Below are positions 38,691 through 61,733 of a stretch of 64,000 nt of DNA, piece by piece. Both the position numbers and the translations under genes were made by a program. The first letter of the stretch is position 1; the number at the start of each line of letters is the position of its first letter. Source of the stretch: Setaria digitata (lineage: Eukaryota; Nematoda; Chromadorea; Rhabditida; Setariidae). A model generated the notes under the pieces. The model was not told the origin of the DNA and did not search any database. It saw only the letters and a program-made list of their open reading frames with translations. The stretch spans positions 142,206 to 206,205 of the forward strand of contig RCAB01000066.1 of NCBI GenBank assembly GCA_003640385.1. The letters are read 5' to 3'.

Positions 38691-41373
38691 GCAGAAAATG
38701 ATCAATTTATACCTCTTAGCACATATTTGTCGGCAGTTTTCTGGCGGTTGGTTTACCACGCAAAGCATTTTACCCAAACCAGCTACAATAACGTTTCCAA
38801 AAGATGACGATATTTTGAAACTAATGAACTTGTTGATGAAAGCGAAAAAGCCAGTACTAGTTATGGGTAGCCAAGCCGTCTTAGCGCCTGTTAGTGTGTA
38901 TGAGCTAAGAGATGCTGTAAAGGTATGTTGTACATTTTGACTAATGAAATGGCATGCATTCCTTTTCGAAAGTAGAATATGAAGTTACGGTGTAGCATCA
39001 GTTGTTGGAGCATCGCAACTTATGGGTCATATTACCTGGAAGTTTTCTTTTTCTTATTTTTCACAGCTCAGGATGACGATAGAAAGCTGCTCATTATATC
39101 AGTTACTGGAAGATGTATGAGGAATTAGTGCGCAGCGCAAATATACAATATATATGTTTGCAATATGTTTGTCAGTTTGTATTACAGGCATTCAATATTC
39201 CGACATACTTAGGTGGCATGTCTCGTGGATTGCTAGGCTATCGAAGTTCCATTCATATGCGCCACAACAGAAAGGATGCTCTCAGGGAAGCGGATTTGGT
39301 TATTCTCGCTGGTAATTAACTTTTATTTTTCATTAAATAATTTTTATGATTAACTGAAAGCATGGCATAGTTGCATAGCGCTCGGTTGTTTAGGTGCAGT
39401 ATGCGATTTTCGTCTTTCATATGGGCGTGCTCTTTCGTCCCATGCCAATATAATTTCAATAAATCGTAATCGTTCACAGCTGTTAAAAAATGAAGGCCTT
39501 TTCTGGCGAGTTAAACTGGCGATTCAGGCTGATGTTGCAACAACTCTGGTCAATCTTGCAAACCGCTTGAAGTCAGCCGATTATAAGGCAACTCCCTTTT
39601 ACCTTTTTGTATCGTTTAAAACAGTTCGTGTCGGGAGAATGGCACCCTTTGACTAAATTCAATTATGTCTAGTAGTCATACTAGTTTCGGTTTCAGTTTT
39701 GAGATTCATTCCTGATCATATGCGCGTGATTTCACCACAGCTGCATTCATCAGCACATTGTGAGTATGATGAATTGACTCTCAACCAGTAGTCCTACTTT
39801 TTTTTTTCAGGACCACATTTTACATTAAAATTTTTTATGAACGGCTGAGTTGTCCTTGAGACTATAAATACCTAAATGATGGTTGTGCTTCATCAATAGT
39901 AATAATGTGATATATAAAAAATGTAAACGATTATTTCAGCAGTCTCCATTGGTAGAAGAATGGATCTCATATCTAGTAGTGAAGGAAGAGGAAAAAAACG
40001 CTGCAAATATAAATAAAATGAATGAGGCAGTTATATCAAATAAAATCAATCCTCTTCATGTGCTATCTTTGATCGACAAGGTTGGTAATTTTAGTTATTA
40101 CTGTCTTATTTTATTCAGTTTTAATTTTTAGAGAACGTATACTTCATTGAAATTTTTTGTGTTTTTGATTCATATATTTACAGGTTTTGCCAGAAGATGC
40201 AATTTTAATAGCTGATGGTGGTGATTTTGTTGGAAGCGCCGCATACATTGTTCATCCGAGAGGACCACTACAATGGCTTGATCCTGGAGTTTTCGGTACT
40301 TTAGGTGTTGGAGCTGGTTTCGCGCTTGGAGCAAAAGCTGTACGTCACACTGTCCTTCAGAAATATCTTCTTTTTTTTAAAGATTTTAATTAAAACTAGA
40401 TAGTTTTTTCGCAAGCCTCCTGTAAGAAATTTGACTTTGACGATCCTTTGAATTTTACAGATTAAGTCAGCTTTTTTTTTTGAATCATATTTTAGCATTA
40501 CGAGGGCTGAAAAGCACTTTTTTTTTAGCAGGGACTTACATCTTAGATTAGGATTTTGTATTTCTTGGTGTTTTGAAGATATTCTGTTATATCCTTAGTG
40601 ATAAATTACCCACTTACCCACAGAAATGGATCCAGTGAAGGAAAGTGAGTGTAGGGGCTTTCTTTGTCACGATATCTGTGGCATAACTACTGATAGGAGG
40701 GTAAATATGCACTTTTATCTTATGTTATTTCTTACAAATTTATATTTTGAGTCTTCTTCACAGGTTTATCCAGATCGACCTGTTGTTATTTTATACGGCG
40801 ATGGTTCCTGTGGATTTTCACTTATGGAATTCGATACTTTTTCACGTCACAAATTTTCTGTTATAGCATTAATTGGTAATGATGCCTGCTGGTCACAGAT
40901 CGCACGCGAGCAGATTGCTGTATTTCAAAGCTCGGTTGCTGTGGATCTTTATGTATGTCATCTTGATATCTTTTATATCTTAGTGATTTTGCGCAATTTT
41001 CTACCTACGCAAGACGATTTGATTCAAGGTTTTGTAACATCTATTTCTGTGTTGAAAAATTTAACGACCAGTGTGTAACCGAAAGTTTAAGGATTCAGAT
41101 ATGTAGAATGCATAAAACTTTTTTTGGGGTGGCATTTATTTTCGTTCCCTTGCTTTTGCAGAAAATATGGAAATGAGAGTTTCTTTATAGCATACAAGAT
41201 ACGACAGTGTAGGAGCAGCGTTGGGTGCTCGCGGCGAATTAATTGCCAGTGAAGAAGATCTAAGGAAGGAACGCTTTGAAAAAATTTTCGCATCTGCAAC
41301 GAGCGGGACTCCGGTGGTTGTAAACATTGTTATTGGCAAGTCAGATTTTCGAGATGGTAGCATAAGCGTTTGA
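36814..41373 (+). CDS. ILVBL: acetolactate-synthase-like / 2-hydroxyacyl-CoA lyase 2 (ILVBL/HACL2)
   Basis: Twelve plus-strand exons: 36814-36966, 37161-37214, 37361-37544, 37782-37891, 38064-38279, 38695-38922, 39188-39311, 39394-39587, 39940-40080, 40184-40339, 40764-40952, 41191-41373; 1932 nt, 643 aa (human ILVBL 632). This ThDP- and Mg-dependent ER enzyme cleaves 2-hydroxyacyl-CoA during alpha-oxidation of fatty acids. Residues 1-22 form a hydrophobic anchor. The cofactor-activating Glu is Glu104 in [29 protein letters not shown] and [20 protein letters not shown] follow, and the ThDP/metal motif runs from GDG at 532-534 to Asn559 in IGNDACW (human GNDAGW, so one Gly is Cys). The C-terminus [16 protein letters not shown] matches the family end. 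The intron after exon 8 fits only a GC donor (AAG/GCAACT). AATAAA occurs at 41677. The gene converges on QNG1. Confidence 0.97.
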
Positions 41374-41710
41374 TTAGTCATGTGTTATAGCATGTTTCAC
41401 TTATTTTGCTTGTTTGAACTGATTCAATCTGTAAGATATACACCCAAAGGTTTTAAAAAAGATTTCCTCAGAAGAATTTTTAATGTTTTCTGCCAATTCT
41501 CCTCGCTCATAATTCTAGGTTTTTTTTGATAACATTGTTTCCTGAGGCCATTATTTTATAACATTATTTTATCAAACTTAAGCGTACATCAGCTCTTTGT
41601 AGTGACGAAATTTACTGAAGCATAGATAAGAAAATTAATTCATGGCAACACGTTGTACTTTTTCATTCATGTAACAATAAAAAAACAAACAGCAACAGTA
41701 ATGAAGTTAG
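41374..41710. other. short intergenic gap between convergent genes
   Basis: About 340 bp separate the stop codons of ILVBL (plus) and QNG1 (minus). A plus-strand AATAAA at 41677-41682 is the likely ILVBL poly(A) signal and lies 29 bp from the QNG1 stop, so the two 3' UTRs probably overlap or nearly so. Confidence 0.7.
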
Positions 41711-43909
41711 TCAGTAATAAATGCAACGTGTCCGATGGAATGGAACTGTCTCTTCAATTTCCTTAGCATTTTTCCGTCGATAAAGCCATAAAAAGATGTC
41801 TACATATGTTGCATTGTACTCACTATTATTGATGTTCACTGCTTTTTGCCGAATTTCTTTAGCGATAGCCTGAAAATTTTTTGGCAAACAGAAATTAAAA
41901 AGCTAGCTTATTTGTCATTATATATATATATATATATATGTCCAGTATAAATTGTGGAGAATTTAATATTTCTAATTTAGCTTAAATTACAATGCGACAA
42001 GGAATCATAAACGGACATCACAAGCCTTAATCGAAAATCCCCTTATTTCCACTTCGCATTCTGAACCATTCTGCAGTAATTCTTTTTTGTGCAATCGTTC
42101 CATTAGCACTGATGAATATTTCAGTACACCTAAGAAGTGAAGTGCTTGCGGTACACGATAATCGGCAAACATCGTTAGTTCGCTGCAACATTTAACTATT
42201 TATAAATGGCAGTTTGAATAGTGAATTTCTATTCCTGATTTCCTTTTTTTTTTTATCATCAAATAAAAATAGATACCAAAAGAAAGACAAATGCCTACTG
42301 GATGTCATGGAAGTTGCATGCATCATCATTCTTTCCCATGCACAGATGTACGTCACTAACAAGAATTTGTGCACGCTTGAGGAACGAAACTAAAAAACTA
42401 GGATACACATAAACATGAACATTTAATTGCAAACTTATCGTAAACTACTTGAGACATTCAAAACGGAGCGATACAACTAAAAAAATTTTACCAAGATAAT
42501 AAGTGTGCGTATATTTTCCTTCTCTTTATTATGGAAAATATTTTTGCTAAATGTAGCAACAATACGATAAGAAAAAAAAGAGTGAGAAACTTAAGCGAGA
42601 AAAAAAAAAGACATGCCTTCTTGCCCCTTGTAAGTAGCAAAGTCACGGTAACTCTCGAAATTTTCAACGACAATTTTCATCAGTTTAACTGCGCTTTTAT
42701 TGCACTTTAAAATGCAATTATAAAATGTTCCATTGAATTCCTGCAAGAGGTTATTTTGATTTAAATCCACCAGAAAAATGGTACAACTGGAAGAAATTTG
42801 ATACCTGATTAAGTACTCGTCCGGCTTCATTTATTACCTTTACTCGCTCTTGCAAGAGTGGAATCTCGTCTCCTGAAAAAAAAAAAAAAATTTCGTTTTT
42901 CTTTTTTCTTTTTTTTTTTTTTAGATCTGAACGATTTTTATGAAATACGAATTTTGGTGGAAATGAATTATTCACTGTCCGCTCACGAAATACAGCAAAG
43001 GTCAAGCTTATCACATTGCTAAATTCATAAATATTATGCGTACTGTGAAAATTTATATATCCTTGGATATCTAGAAGATAAAAGAATGAAAAACTAACTA
43101 ACCATCATCAGTTTTGAAAATTCTCCGAGCATCAACTGCCGTAAGATTTTCCATATAAGTAGCATTAGTAATCGGTATATTCTCTTCTAAGGCTCGATTA
43201 ATGCATGCACATGCGGCTAAGTAGCCTGTATATTTCTTTCCATGAAATGTTACTTGAAATTTCACCTTCTCATCAGACCAAAATGAGAAATTAATTGTAT
43301 CAATGAGAAAGATCCTGCAAAAAAAGAAATTGATAATGCACTTAAAACTTTTAACAAAAATCAAATAATCACAATGTCAAATTTTTATCATGTATTCATG
43401 ATGAGCAATTAGAAATAATTATAACTTCACTATTAAGTATTAATTTTATTTACCAAAAGTGAAAATGAAAGACTTTTCTAAATTAAATGTACAGCAAGTT
43501 TTAATTAAGATTTACCAATCAATGGCTTTACGATCAGGCGTTTGTGGATGAACATCAATTGAAAAATATGCATTCTCATTGAAATCACCACTGTTAACAG
43601 TATTCATGATCTGCATATCATAATATCATATCATATTTGGAACAATTTCCAAGAAAAAGATTTTCTAGTTGGTCTAGCGGATAAGTAAGATGAAATATGT
43701 TTCGAAAAAAAAATACTATATGTAATTAATATCTATCGGGATGTGACATGCAGATATTCATAATGATCCCACAAATTACATAAATTAAGACCTACAAGTT
43801 CGGATACTTTTAATACTCCTTCCTGGCATAATTCTATGTCACCGTTACTGTTTGCAACTATAAATTCAGCACTTTCACGTGGATATAACCGATCAGCAAA
43901 AATAGACAT
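41711..43909 (-). CDS. QNG1: queuosine 5'-phosphate N-glycosylase/hydrolase (DUF2419, C9orf64 family)
   Basis: Eight minus-strand exons: 43909-43796, 43610-43516, 43314-43103, 42872-42805, 42740-42617, 42389-42299, 42182-42017, 41869-41711; 1029 nt, 342 aa (human 341). The enzyme releases queuine base from queuosine 5'-phosphate, allowing salvage for tRNA wobble modification by tRNA-guanine transglycosylase. Recognisable family blocks, in order: YPRESAEFI at the start, NFSFWSDEKV, GKKYTGYLAACACINRALEE, KTDDGDEIPLLQERVKVINE, VVENFESYRDF, RAQILVSD, LTMFADYRVPQALHFLG, CEVEIRGFS and the terminal PFHRTRCIYY. The start is ATG 43909, aligning with the human N-terminus. The intron after exon 5 fits only with a GC donor (GAAG/GCATGT), restoring the VSF.KRAQIL block. 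An (AT)n run sits in the last intron at 41918-41939. Confidence 0.97.
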
Positions 43910-45824
43910 ATCTTGCTGGAACCTACAAAAGAAGGCATAAATGTTTTAATGTTCGGATGTCGAAATTTAGAAAATTTATCACAGCTATAACTGATTCAAC
44001 TGGATCTCTTATTTTGTTATAATGATATTTGAAGAAACTGCAAAATGAACTTCAGTATTCTTTGACAGACTGAAAACAAATCTCTCAAATTGCACATTTT
44101 GCCAGAACAATAAAGTTTGCATTTTCGAAAATTTGCATTTTATTTGGAGTAGAGGAAATGCTGAAATGATTACTGCAACATAAAAATACATTCAGAAATA
44201 CTAACTTCAATTGCATAGATGTGTTAAAAGGATGAGTGTGAGGAAAGATTTATTCAATTTCAATTTTTTTTTTTTAAAATTGCAAAAAAAAAAAGAAGCC
44301 CAAATGTTCGCATAAACAAATAAATAAAGCACGCGTAATTAACTATGATTGCAAAGTATATTTACAATACAATTATAATATGCACCGAGTATCGCGAGGT
44401 TTCACTATTACTGCAAATAAAAAAAAAAAGAAAAATTGCATCATTCATTATGATTCTTTTTAATTGATTACAAGTGATCCTTCTTTTCAAAAAAAAAAGA
44501 GTATAAAAAGTTCCATAAGAGCTCATTTCACTGATACTCTCTAATCATATGTTAGGGAAATGAAAATACCCCAAACGAATTATGGTGACAAATATCATAT
44601 GACTTATTTTTCTACAAAATAAGATTAAAAAAATAATAATAATAATACCAAGGTAGGAAACTGCCCCTGCAACAAAAAAATACATAAAACCCCAATTCTG
44701 CAGTATAAATCCACGGAATCCCGGAAGATATCCAGTATTATACATTGTAAAAAGGAGTGAAAATGAGGAAAAAAGTCGTTTAAAAGTTTGTATTCTGGAG
44801 GATGAAAATAGATAGAAATTATTCCGACTGTTTGGTTGTATTTGTAAAGAAGGACAAATCTTAGAGAAAGACAAAACTGGTCTATATATGTACATGGATG
44901 GAATCCAGCAAAACGATTCATTGAGCTGAAATTCTTATCAAAAATAGTAAAAGGTTGAAATCGTCAAAGAACTTAATTAATTGCTCGTTAATTAGCAAAG
45001 AAATCCGTTGTGGATTCCACTTAACAACAACCAATAATAACGCTGATAACGCTTTCAACAGGTTAGTAATTACCTTAAAAATTAATGCTGGATTCGATCA
45101 ATCAATAATGGCATAAAAAAAAAAACAGAGGCTGATTAATTAAAAGGGAAAATAAGTCTAAAAACCGGTATATAATTATTAGTTAACTGTTTTTTTTTTT
45201 TTTTTTTTTTTTTCTATTTTTCTCTGCAAATGGAGCAAATAAGATGGATGAGCAAAAGAGGAAAGAATGAGAGAAATATATGCATTATAAAAAAGATATT
45301 TAAGAAGGGAAAAATAAACAGGTAAATATACATTTTAAACATATAATGTAATTCAGCTCATTTTAGGCAAAATATTATTCCATTTAAATGAATAAATAAC
45401 AAATGAGAAGAAAGGAATTCATCTAAAGCGGTGAAAAAAATTTATGGATAAAAAGACATTGATATCGGAAAATAATGTATCCGGTAAATGGTTTAAAAAA
45501 GAAAACTATTCATCCTTTGTATTTCGCAAAGCAAGAATCAAAACATCAAATAATAATAATATAACCTGATCAGAAGAGAAAAAAAAAGATAGGATAGAAA
45601 TTTCAAATATTGTTCATACGTATTGGGTTAGTCATACAGTATTGAAAGCACTTTGCTACTACGACAAAATAAAAAATCTAATCATTAAGATGGCTCGTTC
45701 AACAAGAAAAAATGATAATTATTAGTAGAAATAATTTTATCAACAAGTAATTTACATTGCAAAAAAAAATTATTCATACGAAGGAAAAAGCAACAAATGC
45801 GCTTAATAAATGGAAAAAAAAAAA
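43910..45824. other. intergenic region between QNG1 and RIPOR
   Basis: QNG1 5' sequence, a candidate microprotein gene (listed separately), several poly-A runs and a poly-T at 45191-45213. The 3' end of RIPOR adjoins at 45825. No other exon-like segment was seen. Confidence 0.6.
44373..44745 (-). CDS. candidate 44-aa single-pass membrane microprotein
   Basis: Exon 1 (44745-44649) begins MYNTGYLPGFRGFILQNWGF and continues into a helix MYFFVAGAVSYL; exon 2 (44410-44373) ends KPRDTRCIL then TAA. Donor TTG/GTATTA and acceptor TTTATTTGCAG leave the reading frame intact. A short amphipathic N-terminus, one membrane segment and a basic tail are the form of small respiratory-chain or other membrane-complex subunits, but no family was recognised. 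The call rests only on splice sites, composition and frame. Confidence 0.4.
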
Positions 45825-55363
<9,539 letters not shown>

Positions 55364-56999
55364 CTGAAATTCATTTCATTTCTTGTGGTTTTCTTATACT
55401 ACAAATATTTCATATCGAAAATACAATGAAAACTTCTTTTTTTTTTATCTCCCTTCTACAATATTTGAAAAACTGATGCAATTTACTGTTGAATAAAAAA
55501 TTTTCGTACGTGATAAAATGGAGTGCTTAAAAAAAAAAAAAAAAATTCCTTTTTCCTAATTTTAATTTTTTTTTCTTCATTTTTCTCGTACAAAAAATAA
55601 GACTGAAATAAATTAAAACTTCAATGAATCAATTCACATGCATCATTAGTAATTAGAATGCAAAAAAAAAAAAAAAATGTAAATTAGCAATTAGCGGAAA
55701 TATCTTTTTGTATATAATAGAAAAAAAAAAAAAGTTGACCTTGTCGTAATTCGCAAATCATGAAATGCGATTAAAAAAAATACCAATAATGAGATATCAT
55801 TATTGACCTATAGCGAGGTCACAGCAGTCATAAATTATGACCCTCATAGATGATGATCTTACGAATCAGTACTTGAAAAAAAAAAGAAAAAAAAAAACAT
55901 TTTCTATTTTTGGTAAAAATAAAATGAATCGAGAACAAAATAGAATTATTACAGAACCTGCAGCGAGGTCACAGATTTGACCCTTGCTGATAAACTTATG
56001 AAGCAATCAATACAATACTTGAAAGAAATTACTTGCTTTTTTTTCTTCTGGTAGAAATAAAATGAATTGATAAAAATTATTGAACTAATATATTCACATA
56101 CATATAAGCTTGAAGAGAGCAACAAATAAATGGATGATTGAAAGGTGAAATAAATGTTTGATTGATTCAAACTAGATATGAGAGATAACGTTCATGGAAC
56201 ATGCATTTACCGTTTCCGGAAATGAAAAATTATAAATGATTAAAATGAAAGAATTTTTTCAGACATTCTTTCCATTTCAAGTTTAATTCAAACAAAATGT
56301 AAAATATTTAGGAGGAGAAGTATGCATGGTAGTTATGGTGTTAAAAACTTGAATGATAAATTCACAAATTTCACTGCTTAAATTAAACAATTTACATGTA
56401 CTTGGTATTTCAAAAAAAAAAAAAAAAAGAGAAAGAGAGAGAGGGATAGAGAGAGAGAGAGAAAGAGAGAAGGGAAGGTTGTATACTAAGCATGTCTATC
56501 CAAATCATATCAGTGCATCTTATCTGTCTACATATTTCATCGCATTATCACTCATTTAAATTTCGTTTTCGCTTTTTTTTTTTTTTTTTTTTTTCGCTCT
56601 TCTGAATAGACAGCTAGTGTACATTAAAAAAGGGAAGAGTGAAAAGAGAACTCTACTTTACGGTGAAAGTAAACAGAAATAATTTATGATATTACTGATA
56701 AATGATAATTAGTAGGAGATGAGTGTAGAGGCGAATAAATAATTAAAATGAAGATGATGATGATGGTGATAACGCCATAAAATTGATTACTTTTTCTTTT
56801 CCTTTGCGTTATATAGCATGTAAATGTAAAAATTTATCAATAAATTTCAAAAATTTGAAAAAAAAAAAAAAAAAAAAGGTGAGGAAGAGATTTTAAAGCG
56901 AAAAGAAAATCATCAATGAAACAATGGAAGAAATATTGGAATGAGAAGGAAAAGAGGATAAAAGGATGGGAATGAATGGATGGAAGTTGTCGTGTAAAT

Positions 57000-57330
57000 T
57001 TGAAATGATTAATGACTGAAACAACGAAATAATGAACTTGAAGAATGAACGAATGAATAACTGAAAGAATGAGAATGAATGATTAGGAAAAGATTTATCG
57101 AATAAGGAGAAATGGATAAAAAAAAAAAAAAAAATGAATCATTAAAGGAATAAATGACCGGAAGAATGAATGACCATAGGAATGAGCTGAAAGAGTGAAT
57201 GATGATTAGAAAAATAAATGAATGAATGATTATAGGAAGGAATAAATGATGAAGAGAGTAATGGAAGGAATTGAGGGAATAAACGATTACAGGAATAAAT
57301 GAATGAGTGAAAGGAAGAACGGATTCATGA
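57000..57330 (+). repeat. degenerate AATGA/GAATGA minisatellite-like tract
   Basis: AATGA, GAATGA and AATGAATGA motifs recur irregularly for over 300 bp, with strong purine bias on the plus strand. Unit length varies, so it is an old, decayed short tandem repeat. Confidence 0.75.
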
Positions 57331-60300
57331 GAAGTTCCAGCAAATTTAATATTATTAGCATGATTACTAGACGATTTATTCAGATTTGATCTAATCTATT
57401 CATGCATATTATCAATAATCATTTCATAAAAAATTTCGCTCACGCAACAGCGATTAATCTTTGTATAAGTGAACAGAAAGAATGTGTGATAAATTTGCAC
57501 AAAACTGGTTAACATTTTTCTAATATTTGAAAATTCCTAAATAATGAAATTTCATTTGAGGGAAAAAAATTTTAAACTGTAAAAAGATAGCATATTATGG
57601 CACATAAATATATTAGTTAGATTAATTCGATATAATAAAATTATTTGCGAAAGTATTTGAATAAATCTTTGATGTTAAAAATGGCGGAAAACAATGTACA
57701 ACTCATTATGACGGAAAAGGAATAGTTAGACTCCAGAATCAATGTACTCCAAAGATTAATGCTTATAATAATTAGAAGTGTAAGTCACATCTCACTTCTT
57801 TAAAGTTAATTAAATTAAAGAATTTATTAAAAAAAAAAAAGAAAAAAATACATAGAAAAATTTACGTAAAATAACAACACTATTGTCATTTAAATATGAT
57901 AACTATTTATAATAAAGAACTGATAAACTGAATGATCAAACGGAATTCAAAAGAAATGATGATGATTGTGATTATCACTTCTATCCTATAGCTTATAGTG
58001 GAGATATAAATATCGGAATGATAACGAGCTGAATAAAAAGTAAATTTGGAAATGATAACGAACAGAAGACAGAAAAAAAAAAGAAACATATTATGCTAGT
58101 GAGGCTTAAAAGAGAATATCTGCTAAATTATTGTGGAGAAACTAATTAAAATTTGGATAATTTCAAAGGAAATGTATAATTTAGGAGTCATTTAACAAAA
58201 GAAAGGAAAAGAAATTTTTTTTTTCCACATAAAATTGAATGATGCAATCAAAATGATTGGCGTTTTTAAATTTCATGATAATTTTATAACGTCAATACCA
58301 TAATGAAACCATTGAAGTTTTTCTCATCTTTCTTTTTTTTTCTCTTAAAACGATGATAAAAAAATGAAAGAAGAGAGAAAAAAAAAACATACAACTAAAT
58401 TGAAAAGTTAATTAATGAATTGAATAAAAAAGAAAATTTAAAAATTAAATGGCGTCAATTTCTGTTTAAATTACATTTAATTCCTTTTTTTTATCATTCA
58501 AAAAGAAAAAAAAAAAAAAAGAAGGGAAGCAAAAAAAAAAAAATGAAACTATTAAGGCGAGAAATTATAATGAAATGTTTATTGAATAGAAGTTGGTAAC
58601 TTTATTTTATTCATTTATACAATAGAAATTTCTTCTAAACGTCTCATCACCTACCTTTCCCCCATCCCTCCCAATACCCTAATTATTATCCGATAATTGG
58701 AACAGGTAAAAAAATAAATTTGTAAAAAAAAAAAAATCTTCTTTCATATGTATTCAATATTGAAAAGGAAACAACTGAAGCAATAACAGCAAAAATGATA
58801 TTGAATGAAAAGTTAATAATGCTTCCAGTAAAATATTCAATAGTCGGAGAAAAAAAAGCGATGAAAAAAAAGTGAGAAAAGAAACTGGGAAATATTTTGA
58901 AATAACGGAAATTTTTGTATAAATTTTCCCACTTGAATAACACTCCGTGCTTATCAGTGATAAATATAACAGGTAATAATAAATTATCCCTTCAATGATT
59001 AAACAAAATTTTGCCATTGATACTTAAGTATTACAGATTTCAGTATAATATTCGCAAAAAAACACACACACACTTAAAATTTAATGAACGAAAAAGAAAG
59101 AAATGATGAATATATGTTAGAATAAATAAGCTTAATTTAGTCGCCTGAAGTAAAATTTAAATTAAGATAACACAACTTATTTACTTGTTTTTCAAAACGA
59201 AGAAAACAAAAACAAAAACAAAAAAGAAATTAGCAACAGTACATAGGGAACTTTTCGATACAGAAAAATTGATCCAGCCTTGCCAATCACATAAATATGA
59301 CAGTTGGGAAAAATCTCGTCCAATAATAGCAATAAGCAAAATTCTCTGGAGGATGATTCACAGATGTATTGCTTTGAATAAATTTGAAAAAATTTCAATT
59401 CTTATGAAATATCTTTGAATAATTTCGCTTCATTCTTTCTCCAGTTATTACAGTCATACAAAATTCTCGAGAATTATGACTAAGAAGATTTAAAATATTG
59501 ATCAAAAATATGACACAGCTAACAATAATTTAAATATGTGAAATTTTCTTTTCTTTATACAATTAATCGAAAAATTCATAAGTTTACTAAGCAAAAATAA
59601 CACAACTTCTGTTCTGGCAATGTTATTAAATATTTCAATTTATCTAAAACGGTTAATAATTAGATAGTTTTATTTGATAATTACGAAAACTCCAAATAAA
59701 TTCACCGTAATATTGGATATTTATAAGTGTAAGCTAATAATGTTTTAGGAAATTTGTTGTCTAACGAGTTAAAACGATACAATCTAGTTGAATCAAAAAA
59801 AAAAAAAAAAAATGGAACATATATTTTTCAAATATGTAAATGGTAACTAATTATAAAACAAACAACTGATGTAATTTTGCGATAAATTTAAAAAATAAAA
59901 TAAGAGTATGTATTCAAGTAGCTATTTTTAAAGGGAAAAATAGAGCAAAAATATCGTCTATTCGGTATTTTTATCATTTTGAAATTTAAACTAATTAAAT
60001 AATGAACTGAACGATTTGAAATGTTGTCAGTGCTTGATTCTACTGTTATTACACTTCGCATATTTGTTTACAATTAAAGAACGAAATAATAATAAAAAAG
60101 TTTTTTTTTTTTTGTATATTCTAAATTTCAATGGATAAATTAGCCAAAATTCCAGCGGTTAAAATTTAAGCAATTCATCATACAACCATTAAGATCAATA
60201 GTTAAATTACTGACTGAAAAAAAAAAAAAAAAAAGAATCTATTAAAAAGAAAAAAAGGATTAATTCGAAATTTTTAAAATACCATTATCACAGAATAATA

Positions 60301-61641
60301 TACAGCACAAATTTATTTGACAAAACTGCACCAATATTTACAGTAGTTGGACGTCAAACATTAATATGAATTATATGAAACATGGATAGATATAAAAACT
60401 TATTTAATAATAATTATAAAATTGGATCTCGTTTTTTTTTTTTTTTTTTTTTTTTTTGTAAAAAGGAAATCAAAATACTGGATAAATGTTGGTGTGTTTA
60501 AATTCCATTTTTTTTTTTCTTTATTAATTTTAACTTCATGAGTAATATGTAGAAAATAATATTATTATTAAAAAGCGATGCTTTGCTGAAATTTTGCATG
60601 CAATTAATTTGGAAAAAGACTATTCGTATAAAATGGATTGCAGTATTCATAAATTTTATTTCTACATAACTTAGTCATTCTAATATTTCAACGTAAATTA
60701 GATCAATTAGCAAAAATTTATCAAATATGTAGCATTACCATATAATTGTTAATTTTATTCCTTATTTCATGTAAATGAAAATTCACTAAAATAAAAGCTA
60801 AAATATGAAAAGAAAAAAAAAAAAAAATTATGTCAACAGGTTTGTTGACACCTCTGTAACTGTCCTACTTTTGATACATTTTAGATGAACTAAATCAATC
60901 ATACAAGTTTTTAACTTTTCCGAAAGTATGTAATGATATTAAAGTATATTTATTGATTGATCACAGTCATTAATCTTCTAGTAACTTTTTCTTATTTTTA
61001 CCATTCATTTGCTTTTTTTTTTCACTCTTTTTTACGATATTTTTTTACTTTTTTTTTTTTTTTATTTTTGATTGTCATTACTGATCGATCTTCTTTTGTT
61101 TCTTTCAGTAATTAAATATTTTCATTCAATAATTAGAAAAATTATTTTGTGGCTGAAAATATCTCTCAATGATTTACAATTTATTTAAGAAATCTTTTTT
61201 TTTTTTTTTTTGAATTCAAAAATTTTTTCTTAAACAGCCTAAATTATATACATATATATATAAATTTTTTTTTCCACCATCACTTTTCTAAAAATTAGCA
61301 ATTTTTGAGATTTCAAAGCAGGATGCAAGCAAAGAGTAAGACAGAAAGTTACGTGGAAGGGAGAGAGAGAGAGAGAGAGAGAAGGATGATGGGAAAGAAA
61401 AAAAGAGGGATGTATTTATTGATTAATTTCTTTGGTAGTAATTTTTGCAATTAATGAAATACTTACTATCATCGAATGCTAACATTATAAGTGATATTCA
61501 AATTTTTGCATATTATTTTTTTTTTCTTTTGTATAATTTAAAATAAAGAAAAAAAAAAGATAGAAATTAAAATTCTTTTAAAATAATTTAAATAGTTTGA
61601 AAACAAAAATATTTAAAAAAAGAAAAAAATGGTGAAAGAGA

Positions 61642-61679
61642 GATGAAGAGAGAGAGAGGGAGGGAGGGAGGGAGGGAGG

Positions 61680-61733
<54 letters not shown>

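Noticed and set aside
56427..56480. Possible CRISPR-like or tandem spacer array
   Set aside because: Only simple GA repeats with no spacers; no CRISPR pattern anywhere, and the genome is eukaryotic.
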